Under the pieces are notes generated by a model that saw only the letters and a program-made list of their open reading frames with translations, searched no databases and had not been told where the DNA came from. 54,392 nucleotides of DNA. It comes from Actinomycetes bacterium. Lineage in GTDB: Bacteria; Actinomycetota; Acidimicrobiia; Acidimicrobiales; Palsa-688. This document shows, one piece after another, positions 1-9,009 of the stretch. A program made the position numbers and the translations under genes. Position 1 is the stretch's first letter. Each line of letters opens with the position of its first letter. The stretch is from assembly GCA_021787365.1 (NCBI GenBank), contig JAJYMB010000042.1:1-54392 (forward strand), given 5' to 3'.

Positions 1-193
1 GTGGGAGGGGGGGGAACCTACCCCGAGCTAGGTCCTCTGTTGGCAGGGAGAGCCTCAGGGACAATGACCACTATACACCCACAGCGGCGGGGGCGGCATA
101 GTTATGGGGGAACATCGGCATCGGCGTCATAGATGCTTTGTTACGGGCATCACATTGAGTGCCCGATCTCAGGCCCGCCAAAGGTTAGGCGCA

Positions 194-1228
194 TCAAAGA
201 ACGAGCCCCACGAGCAGCGGTTCGGGTTCGAGCCGCACCCCGAAGCGTTCGGCGACCCCGTCTCTCACGGCCCTTGCCAGCGCGACCACCTCTGCGGCAG
301 TCGCCCCAGGTCGTGCGGTGATCGCAAGTGTGTGCTTGGAAGAAATCGCTGCTCGGCCCATTTGGTACCCGCGGTTGAACCCCGCCCGCTCCACGAGCCA
401 CGCCGCGGGCACTTTTGTGCCACCTGTCACTGCGAACGACGGCACACCTGGGGCCAGCGGCGCAAGTTCGGACATTTGGGCGTCCGAGAGTACAGGGTTT
501 GTGAAAAAGGACCCTGCGCTCCTGGTATCGGGGTCGCTCGGGTCGAGGACCATGCCCTTCTTGCGGCGGAGTTCGAGCACAGCCTGGGCCGCTTCCCGGA
601 GCGGCACTGTTGCCCCTGGCGCCGAGCCCAACTCGCGCGCCAACTCCGGGTAGGCGAGCGGCTGCGACAACTGAGAGCGCTGCAGGCAAAAGGTGACCGC
701 AGTCACGACATAACGCTGCTGGCGCTTGAAGATGCTCGTGCGGTAGCCGAAATCACACTCCGCACTGAGCAACCGGCGCGCGCGCCCGAGGCCTCGGTCC
801 CACACCGCCACCTGAGTGGCCACCTGGCTCACTTCCTGGCCGTAAGCGCCCACGTTTTGGACCGGCGTGGCGCCGGCGGTGCCAGGGATGCCCGAGAGGC
901 ACTCGAGCCCGGAGAGGCCCTCGGAAACGCAACGGGCGACGAAGGAGGGCCAGTCCTCGCCGGCGCCGACCTCCACCCGTACAGAGTCGCCCTCGCGCTG
1001 AAAGCGGCACCCTTTCATCCCGAGGCGCACCACCGTGCCGGGGAAGCCTTGGTCCGAGACGACGAGGTTGCTGCCCGCGCCCAGCAGCAGCGCACCCTCT
1101 TCCTCCGCGTCGGCCTTCCCGAGGGCGTCCCGCAGGGCAGTGACGTCCGTCACTTCGACCAACCGGCCCACGGGGCCGCCCACGCCCATAGTGGTGAGCT
1201 CGGAAAAAAATGGCCGGCGTGCCTGCAT
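194..1228 (-). CDS. murB: UDP-N-acetylenolpyruvoylglucosamine reductase
   Basis: FAD- and NADPH-dependent cytoplasmic enzyme that reduces UDP-GlcNAc-enolpyruvate to UDP-MurNAc in peptidoglycan synthesis. The 344-residue length fits type I MurB. Motifs seen in order: GAGSNLVV (50-57) and NVGAYGQE (125-132) of the FAD-binding domain, YRTSIFK (162-168) with the active-site Tyr/Arg, and SAGSFFTNPV (237-246), whose Ser240 is the expected proton donor. The acidic EPEP near the C terminus completes the active site. Nothing essential appears missing. The ATG start lies directly before the conserved N-terminal strand. It is divergent from the CYTH-CHAD gene, with a 9-bp tandem repeat in the shared upstream region. 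No mur or fts neighbours are visible on the right; the left side is outside the window. Confidence 0.96.
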   Translation of the reverse strand: MQARRPFFSELTTMGVGGPVGRLVEVTDVTALRDALGKADAEEEGALLLGAGSNLVVSDQGFPGTVVRLGMKGCRFQREGDSVRVEVGAGEDWPSFVARCVSEGLSGLECLSGIPGTAGATPVQNVGAYGQEVSQVATQVAVWDRGLGRARRLLSAECDFGYRTSIFKRQQRYVVTAVTFCLQRSQLSQPLAYPELARELGSAPGATVPLREAAQAVLELRRKKGMVLDPSDPDTRSAGSFFTNPVLSDAQMSELAPLAPGVPSFAVTGGTKVPAAWLVERAGFNRGYQMGRAAISSKHTLAITARPGATAAEVVALARAVRDGVAERFGVRLEPEPLLVGLVL

Positions 1229-1243
1229 GTGCCCTCGTGTGCC

Positions 1244-1316
1244 TTCGGGGTCTTCGGGGTCTTCGGGGTCTTGGGGGTCTTGGGGGTCTTCGGTGTCGTC
1301 GGGTGTCGTCGGGTGG
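1244..1316. repeat. 9-bp tandem repeat between murB and CYTH-CHAD genes
   Basis: Six consecutive 9-bp units from 1244 to 1297: three exact ttcggggtc, two ttgggggtc and one ttcggtgtc. They then degrade into gtcgggtg-type copies up to about 1316. The array lies in the divergent intergenic region, starting 16 bp upstream of the murB ATG, so copy number would change murB promoter or leader spacing. It is open as a Thr-Pro-Lys repeat on the minus strand, but I see no gene there. Confidence 0.85.
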
Positions 1317-1415
1317 CCTCGGTTCCTCGGGTGTCCGAGCCTACCGAGCCGGCTCGGCGCACTAGATTGCCCCCGAGTTCTGGCGACTTAGCAGGCCTGA
1401 CGGCCCGGAGGGCCA

Positions 1416-3392
1416 ATGGAACGGTCCCATCAAGTTGAACACGAGGTCAAGCTCGAAGTTGGCCCCGAGTGGGCGCTGCCAGATCTGGCCGGCGCCTTCC
1501 CCGGGGCCGAGGCTCGGCCGCTGGCGACCCTCCACCTCGAGACGACCTACTACGACACCGCCAGCCGGTACCTGGCCAAGCGCCAGATAACCCTGCGGCA
1601 CCGCGAGCAGCGGCCGGCGGGGCCTGATGGCGGGGGAACAGAAGGGCTGGCTGGGAGCGGCAGCGAGAGCGCGGACGGGCCGCTCGCGTCCTCGGAGTGG
1701 ACCGTGAAGCTCCCGCCCGCGGCCGAGGGGTCGCCCGCTGCCGAGGGTTCGCCGGCCGGCGAGGGGTCGTGGGCCCGCACCGAGGTCAACTGGCCGGAAA
1801 CGAAGGCCGCCGAGGCGCCGGCGGGCGGGGCTGCTGCTCCAGGCGCCGCCGGCGCTCACGAGGGCGCCGCCCATCCCCCGAGCGAGGTCTCCAAGCTGCT
1901 CGCCGCCGTGACCTTCGGCGAGCCCCTGGTGCCGATCGCCCGCCTTTCGAGCACCCGCCGGCGCACCCGGATCTTGGCGAACGGGCACCCCGCGGCGGAG
2001 GTGGACGACGACTCGGTAAAGGGCACGACGTTGGCCGCTGGAGGAGCGCCTGAGGCGGCGGTAGACGAAGGGCCGGGGCCTGCCACGGTGGTGAGCTTCA
2101 GGGAGGTCGAGGTCGAACTGGCGGAGGGCTCCCAGGCGGAGGTGCTGGACGCCATCGTGGCCAGGCTCGTGAGCGCAGGGGCACGCCCCAGCTCCCGGAG
2201 GAGCAAGCTCGTGACGGTGCTACAGTCGGCGGCTCAGCCGCCGCCGGCCGAGGAGGAGGTGAGTGCGCTGCAGGCCCAAAAGCCAACCAGCAAGCCGTGG
2301 AAAAACGCCACCTTGGCGAGCGTCCTCCAAGGCCAGGCGCGCGCTTGCCTCGACGTTATCGTGGAGCACGACCCGCTGGTACGCCTGGGTGACCCGGACC
2401 CCGAGCACGTCCACAAGGCGCGCGTCGCCACGCGGCGTCTTCGTTCGGTCCTCTGGGCGCTCCGGCGGCTGCCTCGCGAAGACAAACGCGAAGACAAAGG
2501 GGAAGGCGTCGTCGCCATGAGCTGGCTCGCGGCGCTCCGGCGGGAACTGCGCTGGCTGAGTGGCGCCCTAGGTGCAGCCCGCGACGCCGACGTGCGGGTG
2601 CTCCGGCTCGAGGCGGAGTGCGCCAAGCTCTCTCCGGCTGACCAGGGCGCCGCCGCCAGGGTCATCGAAGCGGCGCGCTCCGAACAGTCCGTCGCGCACC
2701 AGGAGCTGCTCGAAGTCATGGACAGCGAACGGTACCTGGCCGCCCTTCACTGCCTCGACGCCCTGGCAAGACGAGCTGAGGCACCACCCGGGGCCGGCGC
2801 AGCAACCCTCGCTGCCCCGCCGGCGGAGCTCTGGCAGTACCTCGAGGTGCCGGCCCCGGCAGCGATGGCGAAACTTGGTGCCACTCAGTGGCGTTCGGCG
2901 CGCCGCGCTGTCCGCCGCCTCGGCGAATCGCCTCCCGACGACGCTCTCCACCGCGTCAGGATCGAGGCGAAGAGGCTGCGCTACATAGCCGAAGCGGCGG
3001 CGGTGGTAGCCCGTCCGGCAGCGCGTCGGCGCTCGGCGCAAGCCACGGCTGCTGCCGCCACCGACCTGCAGGACGTGCTCGGCGAGCTCCACGACGCTGT
3101 AGTGGGCGAACGGTGGCTGCGCGACCTGGCTTCCCGGCCCTGGTCCTGGCCAGAGCGCCAGCCGGAGGAGCTCGGCAACGGTGTGACCACCGCCGGCAAC
3201 GACGTGGCCTTCGTCGCCGGCGAGCTGGTGGCGGCCGCCAGGTCGAGGGCGATGGCATGCCGGGCTGCGTGGATGCAGGACTGGCACCACCTCGTGCGCG
3301 CAAGGAACTTACGAAGTGGCTGTCCGCCTAGCCCACGCCTAGCCCCGCCCAGCCCCGTGCCTCGCCCGAGGTCGCAGGCGGGAGGGCGGTAG
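1416..3392 (+). CDS. CYTH and CHAD domain-containing protein
   Basis: 658-residue two-domain protein. The N-terminal CYTH domain (about 7-285) opens with the ExExK signature at 8-12 (E-H-E-V-K) and contains a TTYYDTASRYLAKRQITLRHR strand pair, split here over the metal/phosphate tunnel. CYTH proteins act on triphosphates or inorganic tri/polyphosphate. The CHAD domain (about 305-610) carries the basic helices VHKARVATRRLR and LHRVRIEAKRLRYIAEAA, which in this family bind polyphosphate. The CYTH part is unusual because two Ala/Gly/Pro/Glu-rich inserts (about 68-90 and 100-165) interrupt it. One holds three imperfect 18-bp repeats coding for PAAEGS-type units. ATG at 1416 follows a good ribosome site (ggaggg). 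The exact substrate cannot be read from sequence. Confidence 0.9.
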   Translation: MERSHQVEHEVKLEVGPEWALPDLAGAFPGAEARPLATLHLETTYYDTASRYLAKRQITLRHREQRPAGPDGGGTEGLAGSGSESADGPLASSEWTVKLPPAAEGSPAAEGSPAGEGSWARTEVNWPETKAAEAPAGGAAAPGAAGAHEGAAHPPSEVSKLLAAVTFGEPLVPIARLSSTRRRTRILANGHPAAEVDDDSVKGTTLAAGGAPEAAVDEGPGPATVVSFREVEVELAEGSQAEVLDAIVARLVSAGARPSSRRSKLVTVLQSAAQPPPAEEEVSALQAQKPTSKPWKNATLASVLQGQARACLDVIVEHDPLVRLGDPDPEHVHKARVATRRLRSVLWALRRLPREDKREDKGEGVVAMSWLAALRRELRWLSGALGAARDADVRVLRLEAECAKLSPADQGAAARVIEAARSEQSVAHQELLEVMDSERYLAALHCLDALARRAEAPPGAGAATLAAPPAELWQYLEVPAPAAMAKLGATQWRSARRAVRRLGESPPDDALHRVRIEAKRLRYIAEAAAVVARPAARRRSAQATAAAATDLQDVLGELHDAVVGERWLRDLASRPWSWPERQPEELGNGVTTAGNDVAFVAGELVAAARSRAMACRAAWMQDWHHLVRARNLRSGCPPSPRLAPPSPVPRPRSQAGGR

Positions 3393-3401
3393 TTTGCCTG
3401 G

Positions 3402-4151
3402 GTGAAGTGGGCCAACCGCTGGCACGAAGGCCCTCGGGTCTCGGGGGCGCCGCCCTCGCCAAACGGGGCGTCTTCTTTTCACCTGTGGTGGCTCCTACCC
3501 GACGCCGGGCCGTTCTCCGAAGTGAGCGCAGTGCTCGAGGTCGTAACCCCGCCGGCGGTGACGCGCCTGTACTTCTGGGCGCTCCAGGTCTCCTTCGTCG
3601 ACGCCGGTCGCGACCTGGGCGCCGGCCACACGGGGCTCCAATGGCACCCGGGCGCCCCCCAAGGTGCGGTCAACTGGGGCGGCTACAGCAGCGCCGGCGG
3701 GGAGCTCCAAGGCACTAGGTCCCAACTACCGCCCGTGGACGGCCCCAACACCTGCCACTACCCGTGGTCAGCGGGCCGGCCGTACCGGTTCCGGGTCAGC
3801 GCGGCTGGCCCGGGGGCCTGGCGTTCCGAGGTCACCGACTTGGCCGTAGGCACGACCACTGCCGTGAGAGACCTGCTAGTGCCGGCGAGCGGCCTGACCG
3901 GGCCGGTGGTCTGGTCTGAAGTCTTTGCTCGCTGCGACGACCCGGCCACCGAAGCCCGCTGGTCAGAGCTTGAGGCGGTCGATATGAGTGGCCGTAAGCT
4001 GCGGGCTAGTTCGGTGAGGCTGACCTACCAGTCCCACGCCGACGGCGGGTGCGCCAATACCGAGACCCGCGCCGGGCCCGGCTACTTTGCTCAGCTGACA
4101 GGGCTCGAGGCGCCCCGGTCGCCGGCGCAAGAAGTGATCTCCCTCCCTTGA
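3402..4151 (+). CDS. Hypothetical protein, DUF3472-like
   Basis: 249 residues, GTG start, 10 bp after the CYTH-CHAD stop. The segment YFWALQVSFVDAG, then HTGLQWHP and AVNWGGY, resembles DUF3472-type beta-sandwich proteins as I remember them; I could not confirm this by search. No signal peptide or membrane segment is evident, so a cytoplasmic location is likely. Its aromatic-rich N-terminal half and short spacing to the next gene suggest it is co-transcribed with the flavin-reductase-like gene. Function unknown. Confidence 0.7.
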   Translation: MKWANRWHEGPRVSGAPPSPNGASSFHLWWLLPDAGPFSEVSAVLEVVTPPAVTRLYFWALQVSFVDAGRDLGAGHTGLQWHPGAPQGAVNWGGYSSAGGELQGTRSQLPPVDGPNTCHYPWSAGRPYRFRVSAAGPGAWRSEVTDLAVGTTTAVRDLLVPASGLTGPVVWSEVFARCDDPATEARWSELEAVDMSGRKLRASSVRLTYQSHADGGCANTETRAGPGYFAQLTGLEAPRSPAQEVISLP

Positions 4152-4164
4152 GAGGCTGCCAAAC

Positions 4165-4770
4165 GTGAGCGGCGCCGGCGGGGACCAGCCGCCGAGCGGC
4201 GCCGGCGAGGAGAGACGCTCGAGCAACCCGCCGGCGGGCGCTTCGCTCCGTTACGGCGACCCGTGGGCCGTAGCTCCGGCCGAGCGCGACCCGCTCCGGC
4301 GCCTCCGCGGCCACCTCGTACTGCCGGTCACGGTGTGGCTGGCCGACGTGCCTGATGCCGGCGAGCCGGCCGGGCTCACCGTGTCCTCGGTACTGATCGG
4401 CCAGGGCGACCCCGGGGTGCTTGCCGGCCTGGTGTCGCCTCTGTCGGACCTGGCCAGCGCGATCCAACAGAGCGGGGCACCCTTCGTCGTCCATGTGCTG
4501 AGCGGCGGGCACCAACGCTTGGCTCAGCACTTCGCCGGCGAGCTGACGGCGCCGCCCGACCTGCTCGGGACCTCCCCCTCGCCCTACGGGCCAGTGCTCG
4601 ACGCCGTCCCGGACAGGGCATTTTGCCGCAGTGTCGCCGCCAAGCCGTTCGGCTGGTCGCTTTTGGTGGAGGCGGTCGTCGAGGCAGTGGAGGTATCGCC
4701 GGCGGGCAACGGCCTCGCCTGGTACCACGGGGGCTTCGAGGTCCTGGGCCGCGGCCGGGGCCGCGGCTAG
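4165..4770 (+). CDS. Flavin reductase-like (FMN-binding split barrel) protein
   Basis: 201 residues, GTG start 13 bp after the preceding stop. The core from about residue 30 fits the flavin reductase domain: LRGHLVLPVTVWLAD, then AGLTVSSVLIGQGDPGVLAG (the N-terminal strand and flavin-contact TxSS region), then GAPFVVHVLSGGHQRLAQHFAG, which is the typical F-x-V-x-V-L followed by the ala/phe-rich helix. Such proteins reduce free FMN/FAD with NAD(P)H or serve as the small component of a monooxygenase. No large monooxygenase component is adjacent, so the partner is unknown. The last residues are a Gly-Arg run. Confidence 0.8.
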   Translation: MSGAGGDQPPSGAGEERRSSNPPAGASLRYGDPWAVAPAERDPLRRLRGHLVLPVTVWLADVPDAGEPAGLTVSSVLIGQGDPGVLAGLVSPLSDLASAIQQSGAPFVVHVLSGGHQRLAQHFAGELTAPPDLLGTSPSPYGPVLDAVPDRAFCRSVAAKPFGWSLLVEAVVEAVEVSPAGNGLAWYHGGFEVLGRGRGRG

Positions 4771-4811
4771 CCCGGGGCGGGCGTCGGGGCGGCGGCCAAC
4801 CGGGGCCGGCC

Positions 4812-5953
4812 CTATCGCCGGCGCCGCCACCGGCGCTGTCCCTCCGGCTCGAAGCGCCCCCCGAGGTGGCGGGCGAGGAAGCGCTCGGCGGCGTAAGAGC
4901 GCAGCCTGTTCTCCGGCTTGGCGAAGCCGTGGCTTCATCGGCGAAGAACATGTACTCGTGGTCGATGCCGGCGGCCCTCGAAGCGCCGACGATCTGCCCG
5001 GCCTCGGACTGTTTCACGCGGGGGTCGTTGGCGTCCTCCGCTACGAGCAAGGGGATGCGGATGTCCTTCACCCGCGACAGGGGCGAGCGCGACCAGAGAA
5101 AATCGGCTTCGGTCGCCGGGTCGACAGCGCAGCAAAAACGGCCCGGAGCAAAGCGGCACCGACGAGCGCCGCGTAGCCTCCGTAAGAACCTCCCTAGATC
5201 GCCACTTTTGCCGGGCTCGCCCAGCCCTGAGCGGCCGCGTAGCGGACCGCGTCCACCAGGTCGTCATGCATCTTGGCGCCCCATTGCCTGCACAGATAAC
5301 CCCGGTTGGCGGTCCACTGCGCCTCGGGGTCGAAGCCCAACTGTCCCGGGCCGAGGGGCCGCCGTGCACGTTCAGCACCGCCGGCAGGTGGCTCCGCCCC
5401 GAGGGGGAACGTGGCGTACCCGTGGATGGCCGAGCCGTCCCGGGCAGCGAACGAGAAGGGTCCCATCGGGGCGAGCTCGTAGCTCGATAGTTCGGGCCGG
5501 TGGTCGAAGAGGAACCGGGCCCTCCGCGTCGCTCGGTCGTAGAGGTAGTAGGGGTAGTAGGGGACTGGGCCGGTGTCGTTGGTGAAACCGACGAGCCAGT
5601 TGGGGTCCGCCATGTCCCCTCCGGCGAAAAAGAGGTCCCCGTCACTCCATCCGCTCCTTAGCGAAAGCCGCCACCTGGGGCGCCTTCGTGACCGGGTGCA
5701 GGCGGACGACCTCGATGTCCGCGCCCGGCAGGGACGCGAGCACCTCGACATCCCGGCTTTTCACGTCGATGCTCACGAGGCCGGCCGTGTCCGAAGAGGC
5801 CGCCGAAATAGCCGGTATCGTGTCGCCGGCAGAATTGAACGAGAGCGGGCGGACAAAGAGGGCCTCTTCGTAACCGAACGTTACCAGGGGCCTCCAGTCC
5901 TCTCCCTCGTCGCCACGTACGAACAGGACATGCGAGCCGTCGGGTTGCGGCAC
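4812..5953 (-). pseudogene. Decayed S9 (prolyl oligopeptidase family) peptidase
   Basis: Peptidase S9 sequence is recognisable in all three minus frames, but no continuous reading frame survives. In order: GSHVLFVRGDEGEDWRPLV (from 5953) in one frame; GDLFFAGGDMADPNW to IHGYATFPLG in a second; LPAVLNVHGGP in a third; and ANRGYLC joined to WGAKMHDDLVDAVRYAAAQGW back in the second. The family's NFRGSTGYG-type segment is missing at that join. A TAG at 5194-5196 stands immediately before the nucleophile motif GGSYGGY. The catalytic Asp region (IRIPLLVAEDANDPRV) is in a further frame. A one-base loss just before HGFAKPENR, where the catalytic His lies, shifts frame again up to the natural stop at 4812. 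The beta-propeller N terminus is absent, cut off at the neighbouring cyclopropane synthase gene. At least four frame changes, one nonsense codon and deletions rule out a working enzyme. Confidence 0.92.
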
Positions 5954-5954
5954 G

Positions 5955-7280
5955 CTATCCCCACGCCGCCCTCGTGAGGGGCATCCCGCTTTCGCCGCCT
6001 GGGCCGCAACGCACCCCGAGCACCTGGTGCACAGCGATCTTGCCCTCTTCGAAGGCGTTGGCCGAAGCAGCCATGTAAAGCCGCCAGGCGCGGGCGCGCC
6101 GTTCCCCTACCATCGCCACGGCCTCGTCCCAGGACGCCTCGAGGTTGGACACCCACGCCCTGAGCGTGAAGCAGTAATGCTCACGGAGGTTTTCGACGTC
6201 GCGCACCTCGAGCCCCGCGCGCTGCATGCCCTTTACCACTTCGCCCACGTCGATCAGCTCCCCGTCGGGGAAAATGTAACGGTTTATGAAGCCGGCGCCT
6301 CGCATCTTGCTGCCTCCAGGCTTGGAAATGGCGTGGTTGAGCAGCCGCCCGGCCGGTCCCAGCAGGCGGTACAAGGTGGCAAAGTACTGGTCCATCCGCG
6401 CCAAGCCGACGTGCTCGAACATGCCGATGGAAGAGATGGCGTCGAAGGTCTCGCCTCGAAGCACCCGGTAGTCCTGCAGGCGGACTTCCACCCGCGCGCT
6501 GAGCCCGGCGGCCTCGACTCGGGCTTTGGCGTAGGCCGCCTGGGCCGCGCTCAACGTGATACCGACGGCCTTGGCCCCGTAGGCCTCGGCGGCGCGGAGC
6601 ACCATGGAGCCCCAACCGCAACCGACGTCTAGCAGGCGCATGCCGGGGCGTTCGTGGAGGCGGAGCTTGCGGCAGACGAGGTCGTGCTTGGAACGCTGGG
6701 CATCCTCCAGGGACATCTCCGCGACTTCGAACCGGGCGCAGGAATAGGTCATGGCCGGCCCGAGCACGAGCCGGTAGAAATCGTCGCCGACGTCGTAGTG
6801 GTGGGTTATGGCGGCGGCATCCCGGGTGCGGGAATGGCGCCAGCCGGAAAGGTGCGCCTCTTCGGGCGGACGGGGCGGCGGCAGGCCAACCGAACCGACG
6901 CGGCCGTGGCCCGCCAGCGAGGTGAGCAAGGAGGGGACCGTGTTCCGCAACCTCGCAGCGCGGCGCTTCGCATTGTTGTCGCGCTCGAGGACGGCGGCGT
7001 CACGGAGCACCCGCAACATGGCGGACAAGTCCCCCTCCACTTCAAGTTCACCAGTCACGAAGGCACGGGCCAGACCGAGCTCGTTGGGTGACCAAAGGAC
7101 CCGGCGAAGAGCGTCCGGCGAACGGACGACGACGCGGCCAGCGCCTTCCAAAGGCCCGGTGGCGCTGCCGTCCCAAAAGACAAAGCGCACCGGCGGCCCG
7201 TCCGGGAAAAACCCAGCGAGCAGCGGCTCTAGCCTGCCCGCGACACCCGCTCGGCCGGCGGCCGCGCGGCCCGAAGCCAT
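5955..7280 (-). CDS. Cyclopropane-fatty-acyl-phospholipid synthase family protein
   Basis: S-adenosylmethionine-dependent enzyme that methylates or cyclopropanates unsaturated acyl chains in membrane lipids. From ATG 7280 it has 441 residues, a normal length. It shows an N-terminal lipid/substrate region, then HHYDVGDDFYRLVLG, YSCARFE, the SAM-binding motif DVGCGWGS, MFEHVG and a C-terminal HYCFTLRAWVSNLE block typical of the family. The reading frame extends upstream to 7367, but TACTAT at 7296-7301 is a good -10 hexamer lying inside that extension, which favours the shorter start. The gene ends right beside the truncated peptidase relic, yet its own C terminus (SGMPLTR) looks complete. Confidence 0.93.
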   Translation of the reverse strand: MASGRAAAGRAGVAGRLEPLLAGFFPDGPPVRFVFWDGSATGPLEGAGRVVVRSPDALRRVLWSPNELGLARAFVTGELEVEGDLSAMLRVLRDAAVLERDNNAKRRAARLRNTVPSLLTSLAGHGRVGSVGLPPPRPPEEAHLSGWRHSRTRDAAAITHHYDVGDDFYRLVLGPAMTYSCARFEVAEMSLEDAQRSKHDLVCRKLRLHERPGMRLLDVGCGWGSMVLRAAEAYGAKAVGITLSAAQAAYAKARVEAAGLSARVEVRLQDYRVLRGETFDAISSIGMFEHVGLARMDQYFATLYRLLGPAGRLLNHAISKPGGSKMRGAGFINRYIFPDGELIDVGEVVKGMQRAGLEVRDVENLREHYCFTLRAWVSNLEASWDEAVAMVGERRARAWRLYMAASANAFEEGKIAVHQVLGVRCGPGGESGMPLTRAAWG

Positions 7281-7295
7281 TGCGCCGTGCGTCCT

Positions 7296-7301
7296 ATAGT
7301 A
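7296..7301 (-). promoter_or_regulatory. Putative -10 element for the cyclopropane synthase gene
   Basis: TACTAT on the minus strand fits the actinobacterial TANNNT -10 pattern and lies about 15 bases before the ATG at 7280. No convincing -35 is seen. It is the main reason for choosing the shorter start of the gene. Confidence 0.4.
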
Positions 7302-7411
7302 AGCATTCGGGCCGGGGCTGCCGTCGGGCACCCCAGCGCCCTCGTGTTCTTCGCCAATGACGGCCATCGCGGCGCCAAGTTAGCGCTATCGAGCAACGGC
7401 CGCGCCCTGGT

Positions 7412-8122
7412 TCAGCTCGCGGGGCGCACGCCGACCTCCTCCAAATGGGCGAGGAGGTCCGCCGGGTCGTTGTAGACGCGGTAGGCGCCGGCGGCCTGCA
7501 GTTCCTCGGGCCCGTACCCGCCGGAGAGGAGCCCGATCCCGAGCGCACCGGCGCGCTGTGCGGCCAGCAGATCCCAGACGCTGTCACCTACGACGAAACT
7601 GCGGGCCGGCACCACGCCGAGCCGTTCGGCGGCTGCCAGGAACAAGTCCGGGTCCGGCTTGGCCCGCTTCACCTGGTCGCGGGTAACGATGGGCACGCCT
7701 GGCGCCAGCCCGAGCAGTGCCACGCCCGCCGACGCCACGTTGTCTCCCCCGCTCGTGGCTACCGCGAACGGCACCTCGTGGGCGCTAAGGGTGGCAAGAA
7801 GCTGGCGCGCCCCGGGCAAAGGGACGACGCTCCCCACTCGCTCGAGGTAGAACTCACGGTGAAGGCGCGAGAGCTTGGCCAGCGTCTCGGGGTCGAGAGT
7901 GCGCCCCGTCTCGCGCTGGAGCGCGTTCAAGAACAAGCCTCCGCTCATCCCAATCCGGCGGTGGATACGCCAGACCGAAAGCGGTATGCCACAAGCGCCG
8001 AGCGCTTCTTGCCAAGCCGTGACGTGCTGGTAGACCGAGTCGACGAGGGTCCCGTCGAGGTCGAATAGGAACGCCGGCCGAGGTACCGCGAACGGTTCTG
8101 CTTCAGCGCTCGGGCCGGGCAC
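7412..8122 (-). CDS. HAD-superfamily hydrolase (phosphoglycolate phosphatase-like)
   Basis: 236 residues from the GTG at 8122. Motif I is FDLDGTLVDS, the nucleophile Asp followed by the acid/base Asp. The helical cap follows (YQHVTAWQEALGACGIPLS). Motif II is VATSGG, motif III the Lys in VKRAKPDPDLF, and motif IV GDSVWDLLAAQRAG. This is the subfamily of phosphoglycolate and beta-phosphoglucomutase-like phosphatases; the substrate cannot be assigned. The frame is open back to 8299, but that extension is Arg-rich, has no family similarity and would overlap the end of the next gene upstream, so the GTG directly before the conserved core is preferred. Confidence 0.88.
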   Translation of the reverse strand: MPGPSAEAEPFAVPRPAFLFDLDGTLVDSVYQHVTAWQEALGACGIPLSVWRIHRRIGMSGGLFLNALQRETGRTLDPETLAKLSRLHREFYLERVGSVVPLPGARQLLATLSAHEVPFAVATSGGDNVASAGVALLGLAPGVPIVTRDQVKRAKPDPDLFLAAAERLGVVPARSFVVGDSVWDLLAAQRAGALGIGLLSGGYGPEELQAAGAYRVYNDPADLLAHLEEVGVRPAS

Positions 8123-8249
8123 AAGGGCGACCTTAGCCGGGGCGTCGGGCCGGCTGCGCTGGAGCGGCAGGGCGGCCGCGACCTGGCCAAGGTGGCCCGG
8201 TCGCAGCGGGGGTGGCCGGTCGCAGCGGGCAAAGGTGGCCGTTATGGCA

Positions 8250-8969
8250 CTAGCTCGGCGTCTCGAGCGCCGCGCCCGCCGGCACCTGCTCCCTGCCATC
8301 GGGCCTCAGCAACCAGGCCGAACCTCGGCCCTTCACCTCCCAGCGCTCCGGGCCTCCGACGAGGGCAGTCAGTTCGTCGATGCCCACCACGCTCACGCCC
8401 TCGTCGCGGTCTCGCAGGACGCCCGAGACCAGGCTGGGGGCCCTGGCGACGAAGGCGTCGAAGTGGGGTATGACGCGCACATGAGGCAAGAGACCGAGCC
8501 CGGGGACCCCCTCCAGGCTCGGATCACGAAGTGACGGCACCCACGATGACAGCGCCATGGCCCCTGCACTGCACCCTGCCAAGGCCGCACCCTCCTGCCA
8601 GGCAGCCAAGACCGCCTCCCACACAAGAGTCGAGCGCAGGGTCTCTGCCAGAAAGGCCGGGTGGCCCCCCGACAGGTACACGAGCCCTGCTCCAGCCACT
8701 TGGGCCGCGACGAGCGGGTCGCCGGCGGTGTCACGGTCGCTGACCGCGAGCACTACCGCCTCCACCCCGAGACGCCGAGCCTGCGCCCTACCGAGATCGT
8801 GCCAGCGCTCCACGACCGAGGGGCCGTCCGGTACCGATGCGGTCGCGAGCTGGACGTAGCGAGGCGGGCGGCCCTCCAGCAAGCCCGCCTCGACCTCGGC
8901 CATCTGAGGCAGGTACTCGCCCGAACCAACCAGGGCTAGCGGCCCAGGACCGTTTGGCCTGTTTTGCAC
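8250..8969 (-). CDS. Peptidase S51-like / type 1 glutamine amidotransferase-like protein
   Basis: 239 residues from the GTG at 8969 (an in-frame GTG at 8987 is an alternative). The fold is that of dipeptidase E and cyanophycinase: ALVGSGEYLP at the N terminus, LVYLSGGHPAFLAETL, the nucleophile elbow AGCSAGAMALS, and the HVRVIPHFDAF block carrying the likely catalytic His. These are serine peptidases that cleave Asp-Xaa dipeptides or cyanophycin, but several actinobacterial members have unknown substrates. No cyanophycin synthetase is nearby. It is divergent from the small unknown gene at 9010. Confidence 0.82.
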   Translation of the reverse strand: MQNRPNGPGPLALVGSGEYLPQMAEVEAGLLEGRPPRYVQLATASVPDGPSVVERWHDLGRAQARRLGVEAVVLAVSDRDTAGDPLVAAQVAGAGLVYLSGGHPAFLAETLRSTLVWEAVLAAWQEGAALAGCSAGAMALSSWVPSLRDPSLEGVPGLGLLPHVRVIPHFDAFVARAPSLVSGVLRDRDEGVSVVGIDELTALVGGPERWEVKGRGSAWLLRPDGREQVPAGAALETPS

Positions 8970-9009
8970 CCGCCCATCTTTGCCCACCCTGACTTCTCTT
9001 TTTGCGCGA

